From: Glycomyces sp. NRRL B-16210
GTDB lineage: Bacteria > Actinomycetota > Actinomycetes > Mycobacteriales > Micromonosporaceae
Reading direction: 5' to 3'
Length of the DNA stretch: 64,000 bases
Assembly (NCBI RefSeq): GCF_000719515.1
Contig: NZ_JOGR01000008.1
Span: 114,173-178,172, forward strand
The notes under the pieces are model-generated. The model was not told the DNA's origin and did not search any database. It was given only the letters and a program-made list of their open reading frames with translations. The translations under genes and the position numbers were made by a program. This document shows, piece by piece, positions 8,738 to 17,517 of this stretch; position 1 is the first letter of the stretch, and each line of letters starts with the position of its first letter.

Positions 8738-10126
8738 ATGGCAACGGCAGCCAGTACCCGTCAGCGCCGCAGGGCGTTGCGACTCATCCTCGCCGCGATC
8801 GCCGCGGTGGCGCTCGCCGCGGGCGGACTCGTCTTCCTCAACCCGGCCCAGGCGCAATCGAACGGCTTCCACGTGGTCGGTTCGGACCTGGTGGACGCCA
8901 ACGGCAACGTGTTCGTCATGCGCGGCTCCACCCACCCCTACGAGTGGTATCAGCATCAGACGGATGCCATCAGCGACATGAGCGAGCTGGGCGCCAACAC
9001 CGTCCGCGTCGTCCTCGGCTCCGGCCAGCAGTGGGGCCCGAGCCCGGCCGCCAGCGTCGAGGCGATCATCGCCGACTGCAAGGCGAACCGCGTCGTCTGC
9101 GTCCTCGAAGTCCACGACACCACCGGCTACGCCGACGCTTCGGCGCCGGACGCGGCCAGCCTCGACCAGGCCGTCGACTACTGGGTGAGCATCCAGGACG
9201 TCCTGGAAGGCGAAGAGGCGTACGTCATCATCAACATCGGCAACGAGCCCTGGGGCAACGAGAACGTCGAGGGCTGGGAACCGGCGATGACGGACGCGAT
9301 CCAGCGGATGCGCGCGGCCGGCTTCGAGCACACGCTCATCGCCGACGCCCCCAACTGGGGCCAGGACTGGACGAACACGATGCGCGACGGCGAGACCGCC
9401 GAGCGGATCTTCGCCGCCGACCCGCTCGCTAACACGGTGTTCTCCGTCCACATGTACAGCGTCTACAGCCAGCCGCAGACCGTGATCGACTACTTCGACG
9501 CGTTCGAGGCGAAGGGCCTGCCGCTGATCGTGGGAGAGTTCGGCGAGGACACGCCGACGACGATCGAGGCGGAGGCCGAAGCCCGTGACCTCGGCTGGAT
9601 CGCGTGGTCGTGGTCGGGCAACACCGGCGGCGACCACGACCAGGTGATCGACTTCGACCCGGCTCAAATGCGACCCTGGGGCGAGCGGGTCTTCCACGGT
9701 GCCAACGGGATCGGTGCGACCTCTGAGCGCGCCAGCGTCTTCGGCGACGACCCGGACCCGACGACGCCGGACGACCCGACCACTCCGGACGACCCCACGA
9801 CCCCGGACGACCCGACGACCGGCCCCGAGGGCGACTGCACGGCCGCGATCGAGGTCGTGAGCGACTGGGGCTCGGGCTGGCAGGGCAACGTCAGCATCAC
9901 GGCCGACGCGGCCGCCGTCGACGGGTGGACTCTCACGTGGACCTGGCCCGGAACCACCGCGGTCACCTCGTATTGGAACGCCGACCTCACTCAGTCCGGG
10001 GCCACGGTGACGGCCTCCGACGTCGGCTGGAACGCCGCCGTCGCCTCCGGCCAGACCCTCCAGGTGTTCGGCTTCATCGGCAGCGACGCGGCGGTCACGC
10101 CCGAGGTGACCTGCACGGCGACGTAA
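8738..10126 (+). CDS. Secreted GH5 glycoside hydrolase (probable beta-mannanase) with C-terminal CBM2
   Basis: The 462-residue protein starts with a signal peptide (RQRRR, hydrophobic core, cleavage after NPAQA). A GH5 domain follows with the acid/base Glu in NIGNEPWG and the nucleophile Glu in LIVGEFGE; these segments resemble the bacterial mannanase subfamily GH5_8. A linker of repeated DPTTPDDPTTP units (about 9760-9825) leads to a carbohydrate-binding module of family 2 type with paired Cys and surface Trp (WNADLTQSG, GWNAAV). The start at 8738 has AAGG 7 bases upstream. It probably degrades mannan or related plant polysaccharide outside the cell; substrate is inferred. Confidence 0.85.
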   Translation: MATAASTRQRRRALRLILAAIAAVALAAGGLVFLNPAQAQSNGFHVVGSDLVDANGNVFVMRGSTHPYEWYQHQTDAISDMSELGANTVRVVLGSGQQWGPSPAASVEAIIADCKANRVVCVLEVHDTTGYADASAPDAASLDQAVDYWVSIQDVLEGEEAYVIINIGNEPWGNENVEGWEPAMTDAIQRMRAAGFEHTLIADAPNWGQDWTNTMRDGETAERIFAADPLANTVFSVHMYSVYSQPQTVIDYFDAFEAKGLPLIVGEFGEDTPTTIEAEAEARDLGWIAWSWSGNTGGDHDQVIDFDPAQMRPWGERVFHGANGIGATSERASVFGDDPDPTTPDDPTTPDDPTTPDDPTTGPEGDCTAAIEVVSDWGSGWQGNVSITADAAAVDGWTLTWTWPGTTAVTSYWNADLTQSGATVTASDVGWNAAVASGQTLQVFGFIGSDAAVTPEVTCTAT

Positions 10127-10181
10127 CAGAGGCACCGCCATGCGCGGATGCGTGCCCCACCCCGGGACGCTCGCACCCGTA

Positions 10182-10217
10182 GGCGCCGTTTCCGACGGAC
10201 CAGTCGGAAACGGCGCC
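10182..10217 (+). terminator. Strong hairpin after the GH5 gene
   Basis: A 15-bp near-perfect stem (arm GCGCCGTTTCCGAC and its exact complement) encloses a 6-base loop 55 bases after the GH5 stop. There is no long U-run, as is common for actinobacterial terminators. Confidence 0.7.
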
Positions 10218-10323
10218 GCGGTCGTTCCGGGCGGCCGCGGCGTCAGCGAGCCGTACCCCACGGCTGGCAGGGAATCGATACGATCGAGCACTCCAACCCC
10301 CTCGATCCTCTGGAGCCCTTGCC

Positions 10324-10806
10324 ATGTCCCACCCCTTCGAGTCGCCCACCGGATTCTCGAACATGCCCGGCGGCGGGAAGTTCGTCGTGGTCCTGCTGTG
10401 GATTCGCTTCGGCCTCGGCATCTGCGCCGCGCTCGGACTCGTCGCCGCAGTGAGTGCCGTCAACGCGATGCCCGCAGCGGCCGAACTGCTCCCTAGCTGG
10501 TACACCGGCTTCGTCGCCTTGAGCGTCATTCAAGCGATCGTCTGGGTGATCTTCTACGCCGTGTTCGCGGTGAAGCTCCCGCAGCGCAGCAGCTCCGCCC
10601 GAACCGGCGCGATCGTCCTCGAGGTCGTCGGAGTCGCCCTCACCGCACTCGGCTACGCCGTCATGCAGGGCACGTACGCCGACCTCTCCGCGCAGGGCGC
10701 CGACTTCACCGGCACCTACCTGGGAAGCTGCCTTGGGCTGGTCCTGTCGATCATCGTCATCGCCATCCTGGCAGGCAACGAGATGAAGCAATGGTGCGAC
10801 CGCTGA
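10324..10806 (+). CDS. Small polytopic membrane protein, function unknown
   Basis: The 160-residue protein has four predicted membrane segments (about residues 20-45, 60-85, 95-115 and 130-150) with a short N-terminal cytosolic stretch and a C-terminal NEMKQWCDR tail. I recognise no family motif. It stands alone between the GH5 terminator and the convergent amidohydrolase gene. Confidence 0.7.
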   Translation: MSHPFESPTGFSNMPGGGKFVVVLLWIRFGLGICAALGLVAAVSAVNAMPAAAELLPSWYTGFVALSVIQAIVWVIFYAVFAVKLPQRSSSARTGAIVLEVVGVALTALGYAVMQGTYADLSAQGADFTGTYLGSCLGLVLSIIVIAILAGNEMKQWCDR

Positions 10807-10890
10807 ACGGGCGCACGCCACCGAAAAGAACTGGGCACCAAAGGAACGACCTCTGCACGCGACTCCGACCCACGTGACCGGACGGGTCGC

Positions 10891-12096
10891 TCAGGCGATG
10901 CGCTTCTCGACGCCCCGTCGCCAGACCCGTTCGATGGCACGCGCATCCCGCACGTCCTCGGTCGGATCGCCTTCGACCAGAACGAGGTCGGCTCGCAGGC
11001 CGGGTTCGATCCGGCCCCGGTCGTCGAGGCCGAAGTGCCGAGCCGGCGCACTGGTGGCCGCCGCCAGCGCTTCGCTAGGGCTCAGGCCCGCCTCGCACAG
11101 CAGCACCAGTTCACGGAGCAAGGCGGCGCCGTGCGCGGGGCCGAACGGGGTGGCGTCGGTCCCGGCGAGGATCGGGACCCCGGCGCGGTGGAGACTCGCG
11201 ATCGCGGCCGCGGCCCTCGCCGAGGCCTCACTGCGCACGGGACCGTCGCCGCCGGTGTGCGCGTCCCGAAGGTGTTGAGGCAGCCGGGGACCGACACGTT
11301 CGTCCGCGACGAGCTCGCTTCTGGCACTACCCCCGGTCAGGCCCTCGATGTAGACCAAGGTGCTCACGACGAACACGCCGCTGGCGGCGATGCGCGCGGT
11401 GAGCTCGGCCATGGCCGGGTCCTCGTCGGCGAGGTCGGTGAAGACGTGCGCGAGCCCGTCGACCCCGGCGTCGAGCGCCCTTCGTGCGTCGTCGCTCGTC
11501 CACACGTGCGCGATAGCAATCAGCCCCGCGGCATGGGCCTCTCTGACGAGGGCCGAGGCGATCTCGGGGGCGAGCACCGGCAGGTTCATCCCTGAATGTG
11601 TGCCGTCGTCGATGACGATCTTGACGTAGTCGGCGTGCTCTTCCAAGCGCGCCTTGACGAACGCGCCGGCCTCGGCGGCGGACTCGATCGGTTTGAACGC
11701 GTCGGGGCTCTCCCCATAGAAGGCCATGGCCTCCGGGGTGGCGATCTGGAGTGGATGCCCGCCAGGCGGGGTGGCGAGGTGGCCTGCGCTGCGCAGATCG
11801 GCGATGTCGTCGCGCTCCGCGGCCAGCGCGCGCAGCCGGGCGTGCGTGTTGGGGAGGCTGAACATGTCGAGCTCGGTGGTGACGCCGAATGCGAGGGCGA
11901 GTGCGAGGTCGTCGCCGACCGCGTGGGTGTGGGCGTCGATGAGCCCGGGAAGGAGAGTCTTGCCGGTGGCGCCGATCGTCACGTCGACGGCTCCACCGTC
12001 CGGCTCGGCGATGCGGTCGCCGTCGATGAGGATCTCTGCATCTGGACAGACACTGCGGCCGTTGAAGATTCGTGCGTTCTGAATCAGGGTGCGCAT
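10891..12096 (-). CDS. Amidohydrolase family protein (imidazolonepropionase-like)
   Basis: The 401-residue protein has the metal-binding start GLIDAHTHA (about residues 51-59), a Lys in YVKIVIDD that could be the carboxylated bridging ligand, later metal His residues in AIAHVWT and LAHVFTD, and the catalytic Asp region AGTDATPFG. The C-terminal beta-strands (GRIEPGLRADLVLVEGDP) are standard for the superfamily. AAGGAG lies 7 bases before the ATG. It probably hydrolyses an amide or cyclic amide; the substrate is unknown. It is divergent from a MarR regulator that likely controls it. Confidence 0.85.
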   Translation of the reverse strand: MRTLIQNARIFNGRSVCPDAEILIDGDRIAEPDGGAVDVTIGATGKTLLPGLIDAHTHAVGDDLALALAFGVTTELDMFSLPNTHARLRALAAERDDIADLRSAGHLATPPGGHPLQIATPEAMAFYGESPDAFKPIESAAEAGAFVKARLEEHADYVKIVIDDGTHSGMNLPVLAPEIASALVREAHAAGLIAIAHVWTSDDARRALDAGVDGLAHVFTDLADEDPAMAELTARIAASGVFVVSTLVYIEGLTGGSARSELVADERVGPRLPQHLRDAHTGGDGPVRSEASARAAAAIASLHRAGVPILAGTDATPFGPAHGAALLRELVLLCEAGLSPSEALAAATSAPARHFGLDDRGRIEPGLRADLVLVEGDPTEDVRDARAIERVWRRGVEKRIA

Positions 12097-12179
12097 GGGC
12101 AGCTCCTTACACTCATTGAGAATAATTCGCTTGTTGATAGTACGCCAGATAACTATATTGAGGCGAATAGGATGAGCGC
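12097..12179. promoter_or_regulatory. Shared promoter region of the amidohydrolase and marR genes
   Basis: This 83-base AT-rich gap contains ATTCGC at 12125-12130 and its complement GCGAAT at 12163-12168, flanking the likely divergent promoters. The symmetry may mark MarR binding. Confidence 0.4.
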
Positions 12180-12683
12180 ATGAGCGAATCGACCGCGCCC
12201 GAGGACCGCATCGACCACATCCTGGCGGCTTGGAAGCGCGAGCGCCCTGACCTCGAGCTCGATCACATGGGACCGATGATGCGGCTGGCCTTCGTCCTCC
12301 AGCATGTGATCATGCCCGCAGGCGAGGCGGCGATGGCCGAACACGGTCTCCAGCAGCCCGAGTACGACGTCCTGACCACACTGCGGCGCAGCGGCGAGCC
12401 GTACGCCCTGACTCCCTCGGCGTTGTCGGCGGAACTGCTGATGTCTCGCGCGGGCATGACCAAGCGCCTCGACCGGCTCGAAGCCGCCGGGCTCGTGGAG
12501 CGCACCCTCGCCCCGGGCGACCGCCGCAGCTTCCGCGTCACCCTCACCGAGTCCGGCAGGAAAGCCGCGGACGCGGCCACGACGGCCGTAGCCCACCGCA
12601 TCGGCGAGCTCACCGCGAAGATCCCCGAACGCGAACTCGCCCAACTCGACCGAGCCCTGCGATCGCTGATGAGGGACGATTGA
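12180..12683 (+). CDS. MarR-family transcriptional regulator
   Basis: The 167-residue protein has the MarR winged helix: recognition region ALTPSALSAELLMSRAGMTKRLDRLEAAGLVERTLAPGDRRSFRVTLTESGR lies at about 12400-12550 and carries the conserved Asp-Arg-Arg wing. Flanking helices would form the dimer interface. It is divergent from the amidohydrolase gene across an 83-base gap and probably represses that gene and itself in response to a small aromatic or related ligand. Confidence 0.88.
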   Translation: MSESTAPEDRIDHILAAWKRERPDLELDHMGPMMRLAFVLQHVIMPAGEAAMAEHGLQQPEYDVLTTLRRSGEPYALTPSALSAELLMSRAGMTKRLDRLEAAGLVERTLAPGDRRSFRVTLTESGRKAADAATTAVAHRIGELTAKIPERELAQLDRALRSLMRDD

Positions 12684-12696
12684 CGACGTCGAGAGC

Positions 12697-12927
12697 TCAT
12701 CGGTCCCACCACCACGCCGAGCCGAGGAAGCAGAGGACCAGGATCGACAGCACGATACCGGTGCAGTCAAACTGGAAGTTGAAGCTCACACCTTCCCGGG
12801 CCGCGAACAACGTCACTTGCGCGAGCACCTGGAACCGGATGCTGACGGCTTCCAAAATGAGCACATCCCGGCGCGCCGATGCGGAACGCCCCACGATCCC
12901 GACCGCGAATCGCGCGCGCAGTTCCAT
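12697..12927 (-). CDS. Possible small membrane protein
   Basis: A 76-residue frame ends in one membrane helix (GIVLSILVLCFLGSAWWW). No clear ribosome site is seen before the ATG at 12927; an alternative in-frame ATG at 13002 would overlap the start of the divergent gene. No family is recognised, and the gene is uncertain. Confidence 0.4.
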   Translation of the reverse strand: MELRARFAVGIVGRSASARRDVLILEAVSIRFQVLAQVTLFAAREGVSFNFQFDCTGIVLSILVLCFLGSAWWWDR

Positions 12928-13000
12928 CGAAGCCGAGCGCCACGCGATGAACTCCTGGCACCGCCGGCCCCTCTTGCAGGCAACTCCTAGGATGACGCCC

Positions 13001-13297
13001 ATGTCAGTGAACGTTCATCTGTATCTCAACGTGAACGACCTCGAGTCACCGGACGAAGCCGACCGTATCGGGACAGAGGTGAACCGCGTCCTGGAACACC
13101 ACCGGATCGAGTCGTGGATGGAGGTAACCATCGTCCACGAACCGCCCGCCGTCATCGCGCGCAGCGATCCGGCGATCATCGTCAGCAGATTCAGTTTGTG
13201 GAGCAAACAGGTAGAAATCGACATCGAAACGTCGATCCGCGCCATCGCACCCAAGGCCCACATCAGCCTCGAGTGGGACCACCCAGACCCGCTGTAA
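13001..13297 (+). CDS. Small protein of unknown function
   Basis: The 98-residue protein has an alternating alpha/beta pattern (VNVHLYLNVNDL, MEVTIVHEPP, KAHISLEW). AGGA lies about 8 bases before the ATG at 13001. It is the last native gene before the tRNA-Trp island junction, and a hairpin at 13327-13350 follows it. No family is recognised. Confidence 0.6.
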   Translation: MSVNVHLYLNVNDLESPDEADRIGTEVNRVLEHHRIESWMEVTIVHEPPAVIARSDPAIIVSRFSLWSKQVEIDIETSIRAIAPKAHISLEWDHPDPL

Positions 13298-13320
13298 CAC
13301 AGCAGACCTAGCCGCAAATG

Positions 13321-13350
13321 ACGAAAGGCCCGGACCAAACGGTCCAGGCC
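13321..13350 (-). terminator. Hairpin with U-run on the minus strand, probable ancestral tRNA-Trp terminator
   Basis: GGCCCGGACC (13327-13336) pairs with GGTCCAGGCC (13341-13350) with one C/A mismatch and an AAAC loop. Read on the minus strand the stem is followed by TTTCGT. This is the direction of tRNA-Trp transcription, and it lies 13 bases beyond the putative left attachment site, so it probably terminated the tRNA before the island inserted. It may also stop the gene ending at 13297. Confidence 0.6.
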
Positions 13351-13363
13351 CTGCTCAACCAGT

Positions 13364-13386
13364 AGGAGTGACAGGATTCGACCTGC
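13364..13386. repeat. Putative left attachment site (tRNA-Trp 3'-end-like)
   Basis: It begins with the 13-mer AGGAGTGACAGGA shared exactly with the tRNA-Trp 3' end, followed by a similar stretch with one substitution and one missing base. Beyond it the similarity stops, so it is not a whole tRNA. Confidence 0.6.
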
Positions 13387-13429
13387 CACCCGTTCGCATC
13401 CGTTCTGGATCCATTCTGGTATGTAGGAA

Positions 13430-13467
13430 CAGGTCAAGCCCGGGAATCGCTTCCCGGGCCTGACCTG
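13430..13467. terminator. 17-bp hairpin just inside the left island end
   Basis: The two 17-base arms (13430-13446 and 13451-13467) are complementary at 16 positions around a TCGC loop. A second perfect repeat, AGGCCTC / GAGGCCT with a 3-base gap, follows at 13479-13495. They may insulate the island or terminate transcription from outside. Confidence 0.5.
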
Positions 13468-13495
13468 TGTGTTCTTGCAGGCCTCATCGAGGCCT

Positions 13496-13846
13496 ATGCG
13501 AACCTATTTCCCCAGGTTACGGCCCTGCATAGCCGCCTGATGTCGGTAACACCCACGAAAACGACTTCACCCGCGGCCGGAGACGGGTAGATCGCACACG
13601 ATCAGCCTTGCTTATGATCCAGCCGCCAGCGGCGAAGCGGGCCTCCCAGTTCCGGATCGAACCGTGCGGATGCCGAACACCGCACCGCCGCCACAGTCCA
13701 CATCCCTTGCCTGATCGCAGCCATCACCCGCTTCCGCAGCGTCTCTTGCTGCTACGGCGAGAGCCTGCGCATGCCCGCCCCAGAACATCACCCACACCAA
13801 CAAGAGGCGACAGTCAACCGATTAAGTAACTCAATATAGGCGCCGC
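13496..13846. other. Stretch without a recognisable gene
   Basis: Short open frames exist on both strands (for example 13612-13803 minus), but none shows a ribosome site or protein motif I trust. This may be decayed DNA at the island edge. Confidence 0.4.
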
Positions 13847-13879
13847 GGTCGGCCCAGCGGGCATACCGCCGGGCCGACC
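13847..13879 (-). terminator. Hairpin after the split PIN-like gene
   Basis: GGTCGGCCC (13847-13855) and GGGCCGACC (13871-13879) form a perfect 9-bp stem immediately beyond the gene's stop; the loop contains a further short GCGG/CCGC stem. Confidence 0.55.
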
Positions 13880-14430
13880 AGGTGCGTCAGTCCTCGACGT
13901 CATTGATCAGGTTGCTGCGAAGAGGGGTGACTCCGCCGAACGGCCCGTCCGCCGCTTCCTCAAGCCAAGCTGATTCGCGTGGCCGTGGTAGCGACTCGCG
14001 TAGTCGCATGAACTGCTGCAGATGGTGCGGGCCGATGACGACAAACCGCACGCCGGCCTTCTCCCGCAATTCGTCGACCAGTCGCTCGTTCGCGCCGATT
14101 GGGATAGAACCCTGGTGCTGTATCCAGCCGACGGGCTTCCGGTCCTGGGTGACCAGTACGATCGGTTTGCCGTCGCTCCGTTCCCGTGCGAATTCGATCA
14201 GCTGCATCCAGATGATGAAGTCTCCGGCCAGCTCGTTGCCGCCACCGTTTCGGCCCGCGGCATAGCTTGGCGGTCGCCCGGCTTTGTGGCGTACCCCGTG
14301 CTCCTCGTTCCACTTCGCCAATTCGCCGGAGGTGGGACTATTTCCGATCCTGCCGCTGATGAGTCGGCGAATCCCCTGGTCGATGGATCGGGCGATCGGA
14401 GCCGCAGCTTGACCGTGAAGTAGGTCTAGT

Positions 14431-15296
14431 GAGCTTCTCTCATCGTGACTGGCGTTCTTGATGGTTGAGGGTGGCGATGGCGCGGGCGATGTGGGTGGCC
14501 CGGTGGGGATCGCAACGGAGTTTCCGCAGGATGCGCCACTTTTTGAGTTCCGCGAACATCCGCTCGCCGGGACCACGCAGCCGGGCGTGGAGCCGGTTGT
14601 GTGCCTTCTGGTACTCCGGCTTGCCCTTCCCTTTGTAGGGCGTGACCACCAGATCATGGTCAAGTCCCTGGTAGCCCTTATCGCCGAGCGCGAACAGGCC
14701 GTGCTCGCGCAGCAGGCGCGGGAGCTGCCAGATCCGGGCGGCGGCGGTGTCGTGGATCGAGCCGCGGATCGCTCCGGAGATCCACAGCAGGTTGCCGTCG
14801 GCATCGGCGACCGCCTGGAGGTTCATCCCACGCGAGCGGTGTTTGACCTGATAGTCGGGGCGGTCGGTGCGGATGAGGATGCCGTCGAGGATCACGAAGC
14901 TCCTCCCCAAGCGTCTGGCTTTTCGCAGGCCGGCCCGGAGCTTCGGTGCCTGGGCGCTAAGCAGGTCGATGGTCTCGTGCACCCGGCGGGCGGCCGTGGC
15001 TCGCGAGATCCCGAAGCCGGGGGCGAGCTGGTCATAGGTGTGGCCTTGATGCATGTAGGCCAGGGTCAGCAATGCTTGCTGACCTGGATCGATAGCCCGC
15101 CAGCGGGACCGGATCGCTTTGCGGTGGGCGCGGATGAGGCGGGCGGTGAAGTTCAGGGTACGAGTCGACAGCGGCAGTGCGGCCTGGTACAACAGCATCA
15201 GGGAGCTCCTGGGAGACAACGAGTTTGGCGACTGTTGTTGTACCAGGAGCTTCTTCGTTGCTGCGCAACGGAACTCACTCACGATGAGAGAGGTTC
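14431..15296 (-). mobile_element. IS5-family insertion sequence, 866 bp
   Basis: The ends are imperfect inverted repeats sharing CTCTCATCGTGA exactly with further flanking matches (14431 inward and 15296 inward). AGT is present directly outside both ends (14428-14430 and 15297-15299), fitting the 3-base target duplication of some IS5 subgroups. One transposase gene fills the element. It is inserted within the PIN-like gene. Confidence 0.8.
14440..15198 (-). CDS. IS5-family DDE transposase
   Basis: The 252-residue protein has an N-terminal helix-turn-helix (YDQLAPGFGISRATAARRV) and a DDE_Tnp_4-type catalytic core: Asp in VILDGILIRTDRP, Asp in GDKGYQGLDHDLVV and Glu in ARLRGPGERMFAELKKW. The ATG at 15198 has AGGAG 7 bases upstream; longer frames begin in the terminal repeat and are unlikely. 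The catalytic residues and frame look intact, so the element may be active. Confidence 0.85.
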   Translation of the reverse strand: MLLYQAALPLSTRTLNFTARLIRAHRKAIRSRWRAIDPGQQALLTLAYMHQGHTYDQLAPGFGISRATAARRVHETIDLLSAQAPKLRAGLRKARRLGRSFVILDGILIRTDRPDYQVKHRSRGMNLQAVADADGNLLWISGAIRGSIHDTAAARIWQLPRLLREHGLFALGDKGYQGLDHDLVVTPYKGKGKPEYQKAHNRLHARLRGPGERMFAELKKWRILRKLRCDPHRATHIARAIATLNHQERQSR

Positions 15297-15852
15297 AGTG
15301 AAGTCCTGGACAGGAATGCGAGCGTCTGTGTTTCGGCGTTTCTTTGGCTGAGGATCGTGTCATGCAGCAACTCCCCGTCCGACTGCGAGTGCAGCGCAAT
15401 GGTTGTCACGAGTTTGGACAGGTCAGCAAAATGTGCTTTCGCCTCATCGAGTTTGCTGCTGATGTGATCACGGTGGACTGCCCGAACGGAATCGTGGTGG
15501 CGTTCGTATTCGCACAAGACCTGGTGGGGGATCAGCAGGCGCTCACGCATGCTGAACAGCGCCTTGAACAAAGCTTCTCGCTGCCACAGTTCAGGTGTGC
15601 GAAACGGCTTCAGCAGGATGTTGGTGTCGTAGACGATGTGCCCGGTCTCCAGCGCGGGGATGACCGTGTTCAGGTTGAGATGCCACCGCGACACTTCGGG
15701 ATCGTCGAGCGGATTTGGTTTGCCGGGCACGAGCGCTCCTGCGGGCCGGGATCAATGGTCGCGGAAGTGAGGATGCACCGCAACGCGAATCCCGATACTA
15801 TACTAGTTCGTGCGAGTGCGGGTCACATCGAATCGACTGCAGGAGAAGGTAT

Positions 15853-17517
15853 GTGGATGACGTAACAGTGGACGGCATTGAGATCCAAGATGACAACAGT
15901 CTGGCACCACTGGATGATGTTGAAGGCGCTGCTGAGTTTCACGCCCCCGAAGACGGAACGCTGCCGGGCACCATGCCCGTTGTCCGCTATCTCGTGTCTC
16001 CTTTCGCCCCGGTCTACCGGCTGATACTCGACGTCCTGCTGGAAGAGGAATCGATGCTCGGCCTCCATCTATCCACCGCGCAAATCGGAGAAAGGGTCAC
16101 CACCCTGCTCAAAGGGCGCTTGCAGAAGGACGACCTACCGGCAATGGATGACCTGCTCGGGAGGCTCTTCGTCTGGGGGAACGTCGATCGGATTTACAAC
16201 ACCCATCGAAAAGACACCGCGGCCGAGTACCTGAAGCGCGACTACCTCTACCAGCTCACCTCGGCAGGAGCAGAAGTCCACCAGGCCCTGCGCCGGATCG
16301 ACTCGGAGCTCGGCAATACCGGTGCGCTGCAGTCATCGATGCTTCCGGAGGTGCTCAACGCACTTCACGCGCTTTGCAATGCCCTCGACACGGGTAGACC
16401 TGGGGCCAAGAAACTCGACCTTCGCGCCTCGTACGCCGCGCTCCAGCGGATAATCGCCGGGTTCACAGTACTCGCGGACAACGCCAAGCGATTCGTGCAG
16501 GGACTCAACGCGGTGATGGAGACCAGCTCCAGCCTCACCGAGGACCTGTTCGTCGCCTACAAGGACGAAGTCGTGCTGTACCTCCGCACCTTCGTCATGA
16601 CTCTCGTCCGGTACAGCGCTCCGATCGCACACGCCATCAACGACGCGGAAGCGCGCGGCCTCCACGTGCACCTGATCGACCTCGCGCATCTCGAAGCCGC
16701 TCCAGCCCTCGGCATGTCCATGGACGAGGTCGCCGAACACGATGCTCTCGTCCTTCACACCCAATGGGAGGGGCTTCGGAGCTGGTTTTTCGGGACCTCC
16801 GACCGCCTTCCGATTACAACCGCGCTGCAGGACCGGGCTGCCGATGCGGTCAGCCGCATAGTGGCAATCGTCCGCAAGATCAACGAGCTTCGGTTCCGCC
16901 GGGTCGATCGCGCCTCCGACTTTCTCACCCTCGCCGCATGGTTCGCTGGCACGGAGGATGCCGCTACGCGTGCCTCACTGTGGCGGAGCGCCTTCGGCAT
17001 GTACTCGGCTCGACACTTCGGTGCCCCGCACGACGCAACCACCGGACGTGAAAACCGACCGAACGCCAGTTGGTGGGAGGCACCCGCAGCCCCGGTGGAG
17101 CCACGACTGCGCACGCAAGGCCCTCGCGCGGGAACCGGGCGGCCGAGCCGTCTCGCGAACCCGAAGGACGCCAAGCGCCGGCTCGCCGGGAAGCGCGCCG
17201 CGCAGCAGGCGACCCGCGAGCTGGCGATTGCGAAGCTCACCGGATGCACTCCCACACTGGTTTCGGAGCTGCCGGTCCTCGACGCCGTCGAGACCGACCT
17301 GTTCCTCCAGTGCCTGCGCACCGTTCTCACGGTGAAGAAGGACGCCTCCGGGGTACGGCAGGTTCGCACTTCGGACGGCCGACTTTCCATTACCCTGCGC
17401 GAGTGCGGAGACGGGGCCGGATCTGCGACGACTGCGGTGATCTCCTCGGCGCGCGGGTCGATCGCCATGGAAGACCTCGAAATCGACCTCGTCGACCTGG
17501 CCGGGAGTGTCCGATGA
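15853..17517 (+). CDS. jetA: Wadjet JetA (TIGR02677/DUF2397 family)
   Basis: The 554-residue protein resembles the TIGR02677 family: an early winged-helix region (LILDVLLEEESMLGLHLSTAQIGERV), long helices (LDLRASYAALQRIIAGF) and the conserved LTLAAWFAGTEDAATRASLWRSAFG segment. It is the kleisin-like subunit that links the SMC heads. The GTG at 15853 was chosen because AGGAGAAGG lies 5 bases before it; the ATG two bases earlier gives a 4-codon dead end. It starts the jetABCD operon; each following gene overlaps its predecessor. A TATACT -10-like box sits at 15799-15804. Confidence 0.85.
   Translation: MDDVTVDGIEIQDDNSLAPLDDVEGAAEFHAPEDGTLPGTMPVVRYLVSPFAPVYRLILDVLLEEESMLGLHLSTAQIGERVTTLLKGRLQKDDLPAMDDLLGRLFVWGNVDRIYNTHRKDTAAEYLKRDYLYQLTSAGAEVHQALRRIDSELGNTGALQSSMLPEVLNALHALCNALDTGRPGAKKLDLRASYAALQRIIAGFTVLADNAKRFVQGLNAVMETSSSLTEDLFVAYKDEVVLYLRTFVMTLVRYSAPIAHAINDAEARGLHVHLIDLAHLEAAPALGMSMDEVAEHDALVLHTQWEGLRSWFFGTSDRLPITTALQDRAADAVSRIVAIVRKINELRFRRVDRASDFLTLAAWFAGTEDAATRASLWRSAFGMYSARHFGAPHDATTGRENRPNASWWEAPAAPVEPRLRTQGPRAGTGRPSRLANPKDAKRRLAGKRAAQQATRELAIAKLTGCTPTLVSELPVLDAVETDLFLQCLRTVLTVKKDASGVRQVRTSDGRLSITLRECGDGAGSATTAVISSARGSIAMEDLEIDLVDLAGSVR

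Larger units (their letters stand above)
13887..15730 (-). pseudogene. PIN-like nuclease gene (PIN_8/DUF4935 type) interrupted by an IS5-family element
   Basis: The 5' part (15730 down to about 15297) encodes MPGKPNPLDDPEVSR and HIVYDTNILLKPFR, with the PIN-like Asp near residue 35. The 3' part (about 14430 to 13887) encodes GDFIIWMQLIEFA and VLVTQDRKPVGW with further acidic residues. Removing the 866-base IS plus one 3-base target copy restores a single frame of 975 bases (324 residues). The GTG start at 15730 is divergent from jetA, 122 bases away. The intact protein would have been a metal-dependent RNase-like domain protein; now it is probably inactive. Confidence 0.75.

Noticed and set aside
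9760..9825. Tandem DNA repeat as a possible CRISPR or regulatory array
   Set aside because: It encodes the repeated DPTTPDDPTTP linker of the GH5 enzyme; no spacers are present.
8183..10291. Long open frame antisense to the GH5 gene
   Set aside because: A high-GC shadow: low-complexity Arg/Gly/Val composition, no ribosome site or motif, while the plus strand has a clear signal peptide and catalytic residues.
13364..13440. Complete tRNA or tmRNA gene near 13364
   Set aside because: Only the T-arm/acceptor 3' part resembles a tRNA; no matching 5' acceptor strand or anticodon arm follows.
13612..13829. Short overlapping open frames in the left part of the island
   Set aside because: No ribosome site, no protein motif and mixed composition.
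15199..15282. N-terminal extension of the IS5 transposase to 15282
   Set aside because: The extra codons read into the terminal inverted repeat and the start at 15198 has a good AGGAG site.
17070..17513. Upstream extension of jetB over the end of jetA
   Set aside because: This frame is a shadow of jetA; the ATGA overlap at 17514 gives the proper start.
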